Numbered from the stretch's first letter, positions 43,827-54,008 are shown. The stretch: 64,000 nucleotides of DNA from Methanosarcina baikalica (GCF_031461075.1 NZ_JAVKPK010000002.1:62001-126000), one strand, 5' to 3'. Translations and numbers: made by a program. Notes: generated by a model from the sequence alone, not told the origin.

Positions 43827-45065
43827 ATGTCTTATATTGAAAAAGTTGATCCGGAATTGTCCGAGGCTATCAAAAAAGAAGCCGAGCGCCAGGAATACAA
43901 ATTAAACCTTATCGCATCCGAGAATTATGCAAGCAGAGCCGTGATGGAAGCTCAGGGCTCGATTTTGACCAATAAGTATGCCGAAGGGTATTCCGGCAAG
44001 CGATACTATGGCGGCTGCGATTTCGTGGACGTTGCTGAAGACCTCGCGATTTCCAGGGCAAAGAAAATCTTTAAGGCAAATTACGTTAACGTCCAGCCTC
44101 ATTCGGGTTCAGGGGCCAACATGGCTGTCTATTTCTCAGTTTTGCAGCCCGGAGATACCATCATGTCCATGGACCTCTCGCATGGAGGGCACCTTTCCCA
44201 CGGCAGTCCTGTGAGTTTTTCCGGTAAGCTCTACAATATTGTGCCCTACGGAGTCAGTAAAAATACTAAGATGCTGGACTATGCCGAACTTATGGAAATG
44301 GCAAAGGAATGCAGGCCCAAACTGATTGTTTGCGGTGCCTCCGCTTATCCGCGTGAGATTGATTTCAAGCAATTCAAAGAAATCGCTGACGAGGTTGGAG
44401 CCTATTTGCTTGCGGACATTGCCCACATTGCAGGACTTGTAGTTGCAGGTGTGCACCAGAGTCCTGTGCCTTATGCAGATTTCGTTACCACCACAACCCA
44501 CAAGACCCTTAGGGGTCCAAGGGGCGGAATGATAATCTCCAGGACAGAAGAGCTTGCAGTCGGAATTAACAAGGCTGTGTTCCCTGGCATTCAGGGTGGG
44601 CCTCTCATGCATATTATAGCTGGAAAGGCAGTAGCTTTTAAAGAGGCAATGGGTGAAGAATTCAGGCAGGATCAGATCCAGACCGTAAAGAATGCAAAGG
44701 CCCTTTGCAACTCTCTGAAGGAAAAGGGTTTTGATATCGTTTCGGGGGGCACGGATAATCATCTTATGCTTATTAACCTTAATAATATGCATATAACAGG
44801 CAAGGATGCCGAAGCAGCCCTGAGCAAAGCCGGAATCATTGCAAACAAAAACACAATTCCCTTCGAAACCCGCAGCCCATTTGTTACGAGTGGGGTAAGG
44901 CTCGGAACCCCTGCCTGTACCACAAGGGGTATGAGGGAGAGAGAAATGGAATTAATTGCCGATTATATCGAAATCGCAATCAAGAATGCGGCAAACGATA
45001 GGCTCCTGTCGGAAACAAGTGGTAAGGTCAGGGAACTCTGTTCAAGGTTCCCGGTTTATTGCTGA
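43827..45065 (+). CDS. glyA: Serine hydroxymethyltransferase
   Basis: A 412-residue PLP enzyme that interconverts serine and glycine and loads the C1 unit onto a pterin. The PLP lysine is in TTTTHKTLRGPRGG. The N-terminal LIASENYASRAVMEAQGSILTNKYAEGYSGKRYYGG, and RLGTPACTTRGM near the C-terminus, are typical. Start at ATG 43827, with AGGTGA six bases before; a frame from 43818 adds three residues. It sits 24 bp before folD, so these two are likely co-transcribed. Confidence 0.96.
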   Translation: MSYIEKVDPELSEAIKKEAERQEYKLNLIASENYASRAVMEAQGSILTNKYAEGYSGKRYYGGCDFVDVAEDLAISRAKKIFKANYVNVQPHSGSGANMAVYFSVLQPGDTIMSMDLSHGGHLSHGSPVSFSGKLYNIVPYGVSKNTKMLDYAELMEMAKECRPKLIVCGASAYPREIDFKQFKEIADEVGAYLLADIAHIAGLVVAGVHQSPVPYADFVTTTTHKTLRGPRGGMIISRTEELAVGINKAVFPGIQGGPLMHIIAGKAVAFKEAMGEEFRQDQIQTVKNAKALCNSLKEKGFDIVSGGTDNHLMLINLNNMHITGKDAEAALSKAGIIANKNTIPFETRSPFVTSGVRLGTPACTTRGMREREMELIADYIEIAIKNAANDRLLSETSGKVRELCSRFPVYC

Positions 45066-45089
45066 TCGAAGAGGGCCGGGTGTTTTACA

Positions 45090-45953
45090 ATGTCAACTGA
45101 AGGATGTGAATCAAGGGTCATAGACGGTAAAGTTCTTGCACAGCAGATTGAAGAAGAAGTAAGGACAGGAGTTGAGGACCTGGAAAGCGGCCGTGGAGTT
45201 ACTCCCGGGCTTGCTACCATCCTTGTAGGAGATGATCCTGCGTCGAGGATGTACGTCCGGCTGAAACATAGAGCATGCGAACGTGTGGGCATCAGAGCAG
45301 AAGACTACCTTCTTCCGACACAAGCCAGTCAGGAGGAACTCCTCTCCCTGATATATACACTTAACAAAAATAAGGATGTCCACGCAATCCTGCTTCAGCT
45401 CCCGCTTCCGACACATTTTTCCCCGCAGGAAGCAATGGAAGCCATAGCCCCTGAAAAAGATGCGGATGGCTTTCACCCTTACAATATGGGAAAGCTAATG
45501 ATCGGGGATGAAGGTCTTGTTCCCTGTACCCCCCATGGGATTATCCGGGCGCTTGAAGAATATAATGTGCCTGTCCAGGGCAAAAATGTGGTTATTGTCG
45601 GGCACAGCAATGTTGTTGGAAAACCCATGGCAGCAATGTTCCTTAACCGGAATGCAACAGTTTCGATTTGCCACGTATTCACAGACGATCTTAAGAAATA
45701 TACGCTCGGCGCAGATATCCTGGTAGTTGCCGTAGGTGTAAAACACCTTATCAAAGCCGACATGGTAAAGGAAGAGGTAGTTATCTTTGATGTGGGAATT
45801 ACCAAGGAAGAAGACGGCGTATACGGAGATGTAGACTTCGAAAATGTGATCAAGAAAGCTGCTCTCATTACTCCTGTTCCTGGCGGTGTAGGCCCTGTGA
45901 CAGTTGCAATGCTTATGAAGCATGTACTGAGATGTGCAGAAAACTCTTTTTAA
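45090..45953 (+). CDS. folD: Methylenetetrahydrofolate dehydrogenase / methenyl-H4F cyclohydrolase
   Basis: A 287-residue bifunctional enzyme of the FolD type. Signatures are ILVGDDPASRMYVRLKHRACERVGI, LLQLPLPTH, EKDADGFHPYNMGKLMIGDEGLVPCTPHGIIRALEEY, the NADP-binding GKNVVIVGHSNVVGKPMA and ALITPVPGGVGPVTVAMLM. It supplies 10-formyl-H4F for PurN from the product of GlyA, and lies 24 bp after glyA. Confidence 0.95.
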   Translation: MSTEGCESRVIDGKVLAQQIEEEVRTGVEDLESGRGVTPGLATILVGDDPASRMYVRLKHRACERVGIRAEDYLLPTQASQEELLSLIYTLNKNKDVHAILLQLPLPTHFSPQEAMEAIAPEKDADGFHPYNMGKLMIGDEGLVPCTPHGIIRALEEYNVPVQGKNVVIVGHSNVVGKPMAAMFLNRNATVSICHVFTDDLKKYTLGADILVVAVGVKHLIKADMVKEEVVIFDVGITKEEDGVYGDVDFENVIKKAALITPVPGGVGPVTVAMLMKHVLRCAENSF

Positions 45954-45965
45954 AGCTTCTTTATT

Positions 45966-45990
45966 AAGGCCCTTTTACCAGGCCTTTTAT
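45966..45990 (+). terminator. Terminator hairpin after folD
   Basis: AAGGCC (45966-45971) pairs with GGCCTT (45981-45986) and is followed by a short T run, 13 bp after the folD stop. Confidence 0.55.
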
Positions 45991-46874
45991 CCTTTCCTTT
46001 CTTGAGACTTTTTATTTCTAAAGCTGTTTTTTCTTATACTTTTATTTTAATTTACTTTTACTAATTTCTGATAAATAAGTAGTACTGTTTTGCATTCAGC
46101 GGTTTCCTTATCATATCCAATGGTACAGGATGACGATCCATGTGATAATTTCCTGGCAAACAGAGGGTAAGGCACCGGATTATCAGGTCAAGGCACATAA
46201 AATTCTTATTCTTACCATTTCATATTAAAGCAATCAAAGTTGTTTTTCCAATTGTGCCAGATAAGGAAATTCAACCCTATTTTCTTTATCTTGCCAGCTT
46301 ACGATAACAGCAATTGTTTTTTATAGATTATTCCTTAATTAATGCACAACATTGCTTTCCCAATTGTGTCAGATTAATTCTACACATCAATATTTTTATG
46401 TATTATTGAAGCTTATTTTACTACAATAAGAATTTACTACCAATAATACTCAAACTAATTATTGGATTTAAATATATAGGCTAATTACTATAAAATACTC
46501 GGCCGCTAAAAACCAGGCCACTAATACATCTCAAAGAGGTCGTAAACAGATTTTAAACAAATTTACCTGATAAATCCGGCTGATATATATTAATTAATAT
46601 ATGGTTACAGTGATTATTTATTTGATCCTGATAATGATATATCAATTAAATCCCCATATCCGGAAGACTCCGGGGTGGAATAAAAGGTTTTTTCAGGGAA
46701 CATTCATAAAGGCGGAATATACCGCATTCCCATTTACGATTCAAACGGATAACACTGAAATGTCTCATGACTGAAAAGCATCTGTGAGGCTGCATCCATC
46801 AAGACATCTTTACCGATGTCCGTTAAGTGCTGGCTGGCGTTAGCTGATAAATTCATATAGCCTGGTTGTCAAAA
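45991..46874. other. Long AT-rich intergenic region before the DHPS-like gene
   Basis: Almost 900 bp with no supported gene. A short motif caattgtg-cagat occurs twice (about 46250 and 46370). No RNA gene recognised. Confidence 0.4.
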
Positions 46875-48101
46875 ATGGTTGTTGATACTGATATCTGCGG
46901 TATAAAAGTAGGAGATCGATACCCTGCACATGTAATGGGCATTATTAATCTTAGCCCGGAGTCCTTTTACGAAAGCTCTATTGTAAGCCCGGATTCGGTG
47001 CTCGAGATTGCGCTGAAAATGGTTCAGGACGGAGCAACTTTTCTGGATTTGGGAGCCCGTTCAACCTGGAGACTTGCCGAACCTATTAGCAGGGAAGAGG
47101 AACTCAAACGTATCCTGCCAGTGCTTAAAACTCTGGAAGGCAATGTGGATGCTGTGATTTCCGTGGATACAATGTTTCCTGAAATCGCAGAAGAAGCTCT
47201 CAAAAGAGGAGCTGAAATTATAAATGATGTTTCCGGTTTTACTGCAGATCCTGGAATGATTGAAGTAGTGGCAGATCACGGGTGCCCTGCCGTTGTTATG
47301 GCTTCTGAAGTAGTTCCTGGAGATCCTCTTGGAATGGATTCTATTATCGGAGCACTTGATTCTATAATACAGGCTGCTGAAGCAGGGGGAATAAATCCTG
47401 AAAATCTTATACTTGACCCTGCAATAGGCATGTGGACAGAAGAAAAGCTTCCTATCTATGATTTTGAAACCCTTGACGACTTTGAACGCTTGAAGATTTT
47501 TGAAAAGCCTTTGTTGGCAGCCCTTTCAAGAAAATCTTTCATAGGGGAGGTGCTTAAAAAGCCTGCAACTGGAAGGATCTATGGCAGTTTGGCCGCTGCA
47601 GCTATTGCAGTATATAAAGGCGCAAATATTATTCGTACGCACGACGTGCCTGAAACCTTCGATGTTGTAAAGCTTTCAGGGGCTCTAAGAAGTCGGCCAA
47701 GTATAGTAAAAGAAGGCAGGTATGAGGTCTCTGTGCTTGAAGTAAAGACCCCGCAGGATGCAGGCATAGCTATGCGAAAACTTGGAGCTACCAGGATAGG
47801 CTCGCAGGTAATGCAGAACAAAAGCATCCACCTTATGCTGAAAATTCGTAATCTTACGACTACAGAGGCTCTGATAATAAAACAGGAGATGCTTGCCCGT
47901 GGAGGAGATGCAGCTCTGGCAAGGGACGCAGTTTCCCATGAAACGGAAATGACTGACGTGCTCGTAATGGGCACTCTCCTGCAGTTTGAGCGCCTTGCGA
48001 GTAAACTTGAAGGTCAGGCACGCTCCCTCCCACTTATTGCCGAAATGATCCGCAAATGTATTGCAAACCGGAACGATCTGGAATATCGATATTTGAGGTA
48101 A
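46875..48101 (+). CDS. Dihydropteroate synthase-like protein
   Basis: A 408-residue protein. Residues about 15-265 form the pterin-binding TIM barrel: MGIINLSPESFYESS, LDLGARSTW, ISVDTMFPEIAEEALKRGAEIINDVSGF, LDPAIGM, and FEKPLLAALSRKSFIGEVL. The barrel is then followed by about 130 extra residues (LRSRPSIVKEGRYEVSVLEVKTPQDAGIAMRKLGATRIG...) not found in bacterial FolP. Archaeal relatives were proposed to make the pterin-arylamine bond of folate or methanopterin; which one here is not certain. The start is ATG 46875. Confidence 0.88.
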   Translation: MVVDTDICGIKVGDRYPAHVMGIINLSPESFYESSIVSPDSVLEIALKMVQDGATFLDLGARSTWRLAEPISREEELKRILPVLKTLEGNVDAVISVDTMFPEIAEEALKRGAEIINDVSGFTADPGMIEVVADHGCPAVVMASEVVPGDPLGMDSIIGALDSIIQAAEAGGINPENLILDPAIGMWTEEKLPIYDFETLDDFERLKIFEKPLLAALSRKSFIGEVLKKPATGRIYGSLAAAAIAVYKGANIIRTHDVPETFDVVKLSGALRSRPSIVKEGRYEVSVLEVKTPQDAGIAMRKLGATRIGSQVMQNKSIHLMLKIRNLTTTEALIIKQEMLARGGDAALARDAVSHETEMTDVLVMGTLLQFERLASKLEGQARSLPLIAEMIRKCIANRNDLEYRYLR

Positions 48102-48103
48102 TT

Positions 48104-48718
48104 ATGATTATAACTTCAGCAAAACCCCTTGAAGAAATCCTGGCCCTATTAAAAGATGAAGACGATATCTTCGTTATCGGATGCAATGTCTGCGCCGCAA
48201 AACTAAAAACAGGAGGAGAACCCGAGGTTCTTGAAATATGCAGGCGGCTAGAGGGACACGGAAAGCGTGTTGTAGGCTGGGCTCTTCCCACCGCAGCCTG
48301 CAGTGTCCGGTCTTTTGAGTCTCTGGCCCAGAAAAATGAAAAAATAAATGAGGCACACTGTATTCTTGTCATGGGCTGCGGCAGTGGAGTTTCGACTGTT
48401 GCCAGTGTAACGGAAGTGCCTGTATACGGTTCAAATAATACGCTTTCTCTGGGAGGTTCTAGCGAGGGCAAATTGCTTTCCGGCCAGTGTATAATGTGCG
48501 GTAACTGCACAATCAGCGAATTCGGAGGGCTCTGTTCCAAATCCCAGTGCCCTAAAGGGCTTCTGAACGGGCCCTGCGGAGGGGCTGTTGACGGAATGTG
48601 TGAAGTAAACAGAGAGAATGACTGTGTCTGGAATCTTATCTATGAGCGCTTGAAAAAAATCAAGAGACTTGATCTTCTTTATTCTATCCATGCCCCCCAG
48701 GAGCATGGTTTTAAATAA
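48104..48718 (+). CDS. Methylene-H4F reductase accessory protein (MetV-like)
   Basis: A 204-residue protein with the cysteine-rich domain found at the C-terminus of some methylene-H4F reductases and in MetV: IGCNVCAAKL, CIMCGNCTISEFGGLCSKSQCPKGLLNGPCGGAVDGMCEV. It probably carries zinc or an iron-sulfur centre and partners the MetF encoded 24 bp downstream. GAGGTAATT is a good ribosome-binding site for ATG 48104. Confidence 0.85.
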   Translation: MIITSAKPLEEILALLKDEDDIFVIGCNVCAAKLKTGGEPEVLEICRRLEGHGKRVVGWALPTAACSVRSFESLAQKNEKINEAHCILVMGCGSGVSTVASVTEVPVYGSNNTLSLGGSSEGKLLSGQCIMCGNCTISEFGGLCSKSQCPKGLLNGPCGGAVDGMCEVNRENDCVWNLIYERLKKIKRLDLLYSIHAPQEHGFK

Positions 48719-48742
48719 TTTCATATCTAATATTCTTATTTA

Positions 48743-49636
48743 ATGCTTTTTAATTTTCGTGAAAAACTGAATTCCAGCAAATTTCTGGTTACTGCTGAAG
48801 TCTCTCCTCCTAAGGGAACAAGGTTTTCAGTCCCCCTGGAAGATGCTCACCAGCTCAAAGGCATTGCAGACGCTCTAAATGTTACGGACAACCAGTGCTC
48901 GATTATGCATATGAGTTCCCTTGCTTTTAGTAAGCTTCTACTTGACGACGGGCACGAACCTATTATGCAGCTCACATGCAGGGACAGGAACAGGATAGGG
49001 CTTCAGTCAGATCTTTTGGGAGCGTATGCTTTGGGTATCCGGAATATCTGCTTGATGACAGGGGATTTTCCTTCGTGTGGAGACCATCCCGGTTCAAAGC
49101 CAGTATATGACCTCGATTCCGTACAGCTCCTTCAGCTTGTCCGGAAGCTTGAGTCAGGCGTCGATTTTGCAGGAAATATGCTGGACGGAGGGACTTCTTT
49201 CTGTACAGGCGCTGTCTCAGGAATAGATCCTGAAAAAATCCTACAACTCATAAAGCTTGAAAAGAAGGCTAAGTGTGGAGCTGATTTTATCCAGACTCAG
49301 GCTGTCTATGATGTAGGTATGTTCGAGGAATTTATGGAAGCCATAAGCCACCTTGAGGTACCTGTGATCGCAGGCTTGATCCCTCTCAAGTCCCTTGGAA
49401 TGGCTGAATACATGAACAAGAATATCTCAGGAATTAATGTGCCTGAGGAAATCATGTTCCGAATGAAAGAAGCTTCCAACCCTATTGAAGAAGGCCTTTC
49501 CATAGCTTCCGAGACTATCAAGGAGCTGATGAAACTTTCAAGAGGGATCCATGTTATGCCTATCGGATCTCATAAAAACACTCCCAGACTGCTTTCGATG
49601 GCTGGAATTTCAGGAATTAACGGAATACAAAAATAA
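48743..49636 (+). CDS. metF: Methylenetetrahydrofolate reductase
   Basis: A 297-residue flavoprotein TIM barrel. The family pattern is visible: TAEVSPPKGTRFSVPL near the start, NVTDNQ, QLTCRDRNRIGLQSDLLGAYALGIRNICLMTGDFP, KKAKCGADFIQTQAVYD and VIAGLIPLKSLGM. It lacks the longer C-terminal cysteine domain, which is supplied as the separate upstream gene. It produces methyl-H4F for methionine or related synthesis. The electron donor is not visible from sequence. Confidence 0.93.
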   Translation: MLFNFREKLNSSKFLVTAEVSPPKGTRFSVPLEDAHQLKGIADALNVTDNQCSIMHMSSLAFSKLLLDDGHEPIMQLTCRDRNRIGLQSDLLGAYALGIRNICLMTGDFPSCGDHPGSKPVYDLDSVQLLQLVRKLESGVDFAGNMLDGGTSFCTGAVSGIDPEKILQLIKLEKKAKCGADFIQTQAVYDVGMFEEFMEAISHLEVPVIAGLIPLKSLGMAEYMNKNISGINVPEEIMFRMKEASNPIEEGLSIASETIKELMKLSRGIHVMPIGSHKNTPRLLSMAGISGINGIQK

Positions 49637-50188
49637 TTTTCTTAAAATGGGAGGTTCTTCTCCTTTTCTTTAAGATTTAAAACTTCCGATTTTGTGTATT
49701 TTGTGCCGTTAATTTACTCCTTTTTCTTAAAAGCTTATCTTAAAACCTCTTTTATTCTTAATAATTAATGAGTTTTCAAGATCGTTTTCATACTCAGAAA
49801 CTCTAGTGAGTAGTGAAAAAAATGATAATAGCTAATGAGTTTGCTCGGAACCTGAAATCTTTTGAGGAATCAAAGCTGAACAGGCTATCTTCGAAAGCTG
49901 TTACAGTGAACTGAAACATTCGCTTATAACATCTGCCTGAAAGCAAACCATTGGGAGAAAGTCTTTTCAGGTCCGATTTCTATCTTTCTGGAAGGTTAGT
50001 TGAGGCTTTTCAGGTTATATTTCCGGGAAATTTTCCTTATTTTCAGCCTCTTATCCTTGGAAGGAGGTTTTCTGAACTTTCGGATACATTTATTAATACC
50101 TTCCGGTATTTTACGGTTTGATTCCGTATCTATTGATTCATGGTCCAGAAGATTAGAGCTAATCATCAGCTTTTAAAGGCAGTAAAAC
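49637..50188. other. Intergenic region between metF and cofE
   Basis: About 550 bp without a supported gene or repeat. Confidence 0.35.
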
Positions 50189-51013
50189 ATGAATTCAGAA
50201 AACACTTACATTCAGATGTTCGGGATTAAGACCCCTATTATCAAGGAAGGGGACGACATCGTACAGATTCTCGAAACTTCACTGGAGGACGCAGGCCTTG
50301 TTCCGGTTGATGGAGATATTTTCGTGCTGGCCGAATCTGCGGTTGGCACGGCGGAAAAAAGAATTGTCAAGCTTGCAAGTATTACTCCCGGAGAAAGGGC
50401 CCGGTTTCTTGGGGAAAAATACGGGATCGATCCCAGAGAAATGGAACTAGTGCTTCAGGAATGCGATGAGGTTTTCGGGGGCGTACCCGGAGCTGCCCTT
50501 ACCATCACAAAAGGTGTTTTGGCTCCCAACGCAGGGATCGATGCATCCAATGCTCCTGAAGGCCATGTAGTCTTGCTGCCAGAAGACCCGCGAAAAAGTT
50601 CGGAAAATATTCGGAGCCGGCTTGAGCAGCGTTATTCTTGCAGGCTGGGAGTAATTATCGGAGACAGCAGGACTCAGCCTCTCAGGCTTGGCTGTTCAGG
50701 GATTGCGCTTGGAGTTTCAGGGTTCATACCTGTGGAGGACGCTCGGGGAACTTTTGATATATATGAAAAACCCCTTCTTGTTACATATAAGGCTGTAGCA
50801 GACAACCTCGTTTCGGCTGCTGAACTCCTTATGGGGGAAGCAGGGGAAAAAGTGCCCTGCGTGCTAATCAGGGGTGCTCCGGTAAGTATGGTAAACGAGT
50901 CTCCGGACGTGCCAACAATCTCAATGGAAGGCTGCATGTACTTCGGCAACATAATTAAAGGCCGGAAAGAGGAGAAAGGCACGGGAAAAATGCGTGATTC
51001 CTCAACGGGTTAA
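50189..51013 (+). CDS. cofE: Coenzyme F420:L-glutamate ligase
   Basis: A 274-residue enzyme that adds glutamates to F420-0. Motifs include FGIKTPIIKEGDDIV, ESAVGTAEKRIVKL, APNAGIDASNAPEGHVVLLPEDPRKSSE, GVIIGDSRTQPLRLGCSGIALGVSGFIPVEDARG and DNLVSAAELLMGEAGE. The C-terminal ~20 residues are a charged extension. F420 is a core electron carrier in this lifestyle. Single gene. Confidence 0.95.
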   Translation: MNSENTYIQMFGIKTPIIKEGDDIVQILETSLEDAGLVPVDGDIFVLAESAVGTAEKRIVKLASITPGERARFLGEKYGIDPREMELVLQECDEVFGGVPGAALTITKGVLAPNAGIDASNAPEGHVVLLPEDPRKSSENIRSRLEQRYSCRLGVIIGDSRTQPLRLGCSGIALGVSGFIPVEDARGTFDIYEKPLLVTYKAVADNLVSAAELLMGEAGEKVPCVLIRGAPVSMVNESPDVPTISMEGCMYFGNIIKGRKEEKGTGKMRDSSTG

Positions 51014-51296
51014 AGCTTGCTGGGGTTTTCTTTTTTACATGCGTTTATGAGAAGGCACATGAAACTGAGATAAGCATTATATATTTTCGAAGATAATATA
51101 TACAATAAAGTGAGTCCCGACCCTGTATTTGGCAATTCCGTCTTTGAGGCCTCCTGTCATTCAGGATTGGGGTTTCGACAGCTTTGTCGTACAGGCGTTT
51201 ATAGGCAGTGTAGGTATGATTTTTCTCTATGCTTTCCGGAATAGAAAATGAGAATAGAGAAAGTCTCAGACGTTTCAAAGTAATATAGGTGATTTT

Positions 51297-51563
51297 ATGA
51301 AACCGATGTTATTGGACTTTTCCGCAACATGGTGTGGACCTTGCAGGATGCAAAAACCGATTATTGAAGAGCTCGAAAAGAAGTACGGAGATAAAGTTGA
51401 GTTCAAAGTTGTCGATGTGGATGAAAACCAGGAACTTGCCTCCAAATACGGCATACATGCTGTCCCAACATTGATCATTCAGAAAGATGGGGCAGAAGTG
51501 AAGCGTTTCATGGGCGTAACCCAGGGAAGCGTATTAATGTCGGAACTGGACAAACTTCTCTAA
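51297..51563 (+). CDS. Thioredoxin
   Basis: An 88-residue minimal thioredoxin. The active site WCGPC is at residues 12-16, and the cis-proline is in AVPTLIIQKDG. The start is ATG 51297 after taggtga. Cytoplasmic; its reductase is not in the window. Confidence 0.93.
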   Translation: MKPMLLDFSATWCGPCRMQKPIIEELEKKYGDKVEFKVVDVDENQELASKYGIHAVPTLIIQKDGAEVKRFMGVTQGSVLMSELDKLL

Positions 51564-52142
51564 TCGTTTTTTGACAAAGACCACCCGGGGTTCCAGAGGC
51601 CCGGGGCTAATCTTTTCCATATTCGTTTTTTGAGCTTTTTCCAGCCCTTAAAGCTTGAAATCTTACCTTTTTAGATCTTTCTCTGCTTCCACGGAATTTT
51701 AATTCACTTATATTGAAGTGTTTTGATGCCCGTTTTCTGCTCAATGCTCACTGCTCACTATTTTTTTCAGTAATTTACCCCCACTTAATTTCCTTTAATT
51801 AGAGTGGAAAAGTATACTGAGATCAACAACTGAAAAAGTGTGAGAGATCAAGGAATTAAAGGCCAGAATGATTGGATCATAATAATTAAATCAGTTTCCA
51901 GAAATAAATTATAGCAGTTAGATTGACAAAAATCGAATCAAAAGAGAAGATCAAGTTGTAAAAATTGGCTTCCATTTGTTTCTTCGTTTCTTCCGGTTGA
52001 TTAATGAAATCTTTTGGGGATAAAAAATCCAGAATACTATCTAAATAATGTTAGTTCAATGGGATAAATATTTATAGTCAGTATAACCTACTATATCAAT
52101 GTAAAAACGTACAAAAAAAATTTACAGTGGGAAGAGAAAAAC
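51564..52142. other. Intergenic region upstream of the first DUF1699-like gene
   Basis: About 580 bp without a supported gene. A GC-rich stretch containing two CCCGGG palindromes (about 51585-51608) follows the thioredoxin gene and may form a 3'-end hairpin. Confidence 0.35.
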
Positions 52143-52550
52143 ATGAAAATAAGAGTCGTTAGTTCCAGAGAAGAAATCTTTACACTTAACCCTAATGAGC
52201 GTGTTGTTCACCTGGCCTTCAGGCCGTCGAACAAGGATATATTTGGACTGGTTGAAACCTGCCCGAAGATTGAAGTAATTCAGTTACCCAAATCTTACAT
52301 GGCAACGGTTTCAAAGTCCATAGAAATGTTCCTTAAGATGCAGAGAATTGAGCTTATCGAAGGAGATGTCTGGGGCCACAGGAAGGATATAAACGAATAT
52401 TACACTATTCCGTCCTCAGTGACTGAAAAAATAAAGGAAATGAAAACCGAAGGTAAATCCACTGAGGATATCGAAGCAAAGGTTTCAAGGGAAAGCAAGC
52501 TTAACCCTGGAATGGTTGCTTATATCCTGACCAAAGAATCTCCTGCCTAA
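52143..52550 (+). CDS. DUF1699-like protein, paralogue 1
   Basis: A 135-residue protein. The N-terminal ~85 residues (MKIRVVSSREEIFTLNPNERVVHLAFRPSNKDIFGLVETCPKIEVIQLPKSY...EGDVWGHRKDINEYY) are shared with the genes at 60916 and 61892. The C-terminal ~40 residues (EKIKEMKTEGKSTEDIEAKVSRESKLNPGMVAYIL) look like a helix-turn-helix. Known to me as a family of Methanosarcinales of unassigned function. Single gene with its own promoter. Confidence 0.8.
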   Translation: MKIRVVSSREEIFTLNPNERVVHLAFRPSNKDIFGLVETCPKIEVIQLPKSYMATVSKSIEMFLKMQRIELIEGDVWGHRKDINEYYTIPSSVTEKIKEMKTEGKSTEDIEAKVSRESKLNPGMVAYILTKESPA

Positions 52551-52953
52551 ATTTCTGCAGGATAAAACATGCCTCCAGGCATTTTACTGGAGATTAGACC
52601 GTACAGAAAGGTACTATATCTTTCGTGATCTAATCTTCAGCTTAAATCTTATATTTAAGGGAAATGAGAATCTTGAAATTATAATTCAGGTTAATTTTTC
52701 AGAATTCATGTAAATTTATCAAGAAGATCCTTTTCTTTCTTCAGGATCAATTAAACTTTCGTTTTTTAGACAGCATCCACCCATTAAACTGTTTACTCTT
52801 TCTAAACAACCATCATTAAGATGAAAGCCCGAATTTTTAAGGCATTGATTCAATTTTTATCTGCCTTCTTATATTTATACAATATAGTAATCACGAGTCT
52901 ACGGGATTTCCCTAACCTTAAATAGCTTAAGTGTGATCTCCTCAAGGATTTGC

Positions 52954-53973
52954 GTGATTTCTAAAAAACTAATTGATCTTGGTGTGCTGGCGCTCAGGCA
53001 GCGTAATTCTCGCGGGACTTTTAAACCGCATATTTCTCTCCGATTCAGGAATGACGGCGGGGATTTACGCACGTTTTCCATTGACACGACCCGCACGCCT
53101 GGAAAGCATCCGCAGCCGGATGCCTATCTGATCACCCATGCCCATTCCGACCATCACGGAAAATCGGCTATGCTCTCCCCAAATGCTGTGTGTTCGGATA
53201 AAACGGCAACGGCCCTTGAAATCAGGCACGACAAAAAATATGTGGGCAACATATGCGGGGTTGGGGAGGAAATCGAGGTTGAAGGGGTAAAAGTAAAGAC
53301 CTTTCCTACCGAACATACTGCAGGCGCTACTGCTTTTTATTGGGAAAACGATGTAGGGACAAGGATTCTGGTTACGGGGGACGTCAAAGATGCGAGTAAG
53401 CTTCCTTCCTGCGATGTCCTTATTACTGAGGCTAACTATGGGGACCCGGCAGATCCCACCTGTCATTTTACAGATGACCTCGAAGGCATGAAATGTGCCC
53501 TTTTTGAACATGAGTCAGTTGCTTTCGGGGCATATGAATTTGGAAAAGCCCAGCGAGCAGTTGAACTCATAAGGGGTTTTGGATATGATGGCGCTATCCG
53601 TATGGAAGCACGAACCAGAGCACTTACCCGCAGTATGCTTGAAGATGCCGGGGAACTTACAGGTTTTGATTCCGAAGGAGAGGATGGAGTTTTCGTAGTA
53701 GCTCCCTGGGACCTTAACAAACTTCCCTGGAACATTAAAAAGTACGTGCTCAGCTGCCGAATGGATTATACTTACCCGACAATCAGGATAAGCGACCATC
53801 TTGATGCCTGCGGGCTTGAAGATATGGTTAGAAAAATTAACCCTGAAGTCACTCTTGTCTATCACCCCGGAGGGGACAGGCCTTCTAAATTTTCAAAACA
53901 TTTAAATTCAATAGGAATCGATTCGATATCCATAGATCAGATAGGTAATGTTTTAAGCAATGAATTTATTTAA
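52954..53973 (+). CDS. Metallo-beta-lactamase-fold hydrolase (putative nuclease)
   Basis: A 339-residue protein with the metal-binding motif ITHAHSDHHGKSAML near residues 47-61, a second ligand in FPTEHTAG, and the Asp in ILVTGDVKD, followed by ITEANYGDP. The C-terminal half (TYPTIRISDHLDACGLEDMVRKINPEVTLVYHPGGDRPSKFSKHL) is like nuclease-type (SNM1/exonuclease) members, so action on nucleic acid is likely but unproven. I start at GTG 52954, five bases after AAGGA; a GTG at 52933 is also possible. Confidence 0.78.
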   Translation: MISKKLIDLGVLALRQRNSRGTFKPHISLRFRNDGGDLRTFSIDTTRTPGKHPQPDAYLITHAHSDHHGKSAMLSPNAVCSDKTATALEIRHDKKYVGNICGVGEEIEVEGVKVKTFPTEHTAGATAFYWENDVGTRILVTGDVKDASKLPSCDVLITEANYGDPADPTCHFTDDLEGMKCALFEHESVAFGAYEFGKAQRAVELIRGFGYDGAIRMEARTRALTRSMLEDAGELTGFDSEGEDGVFVVAPWDLNKLPWNIKKYVLSCRMDYTYPTIRISDHLDACGLEDMVRKINPEVTLVYHPGGDRPSKFSKHLNSIGIDSISIDQIGNVLSNEFI

Positions 53974-54008
53974 AGCTGTGAAATTCAGTCCTAACATTCA
54001 ATTCCAAT

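Noticed and set aside
45991..46874. Search for an RNA gene in the 900-bp gap before the DHPS-like gene
   Set aside because: No tRNA, rRNA or known structured RNA pattern was recognised; only a short repeated motif was found.
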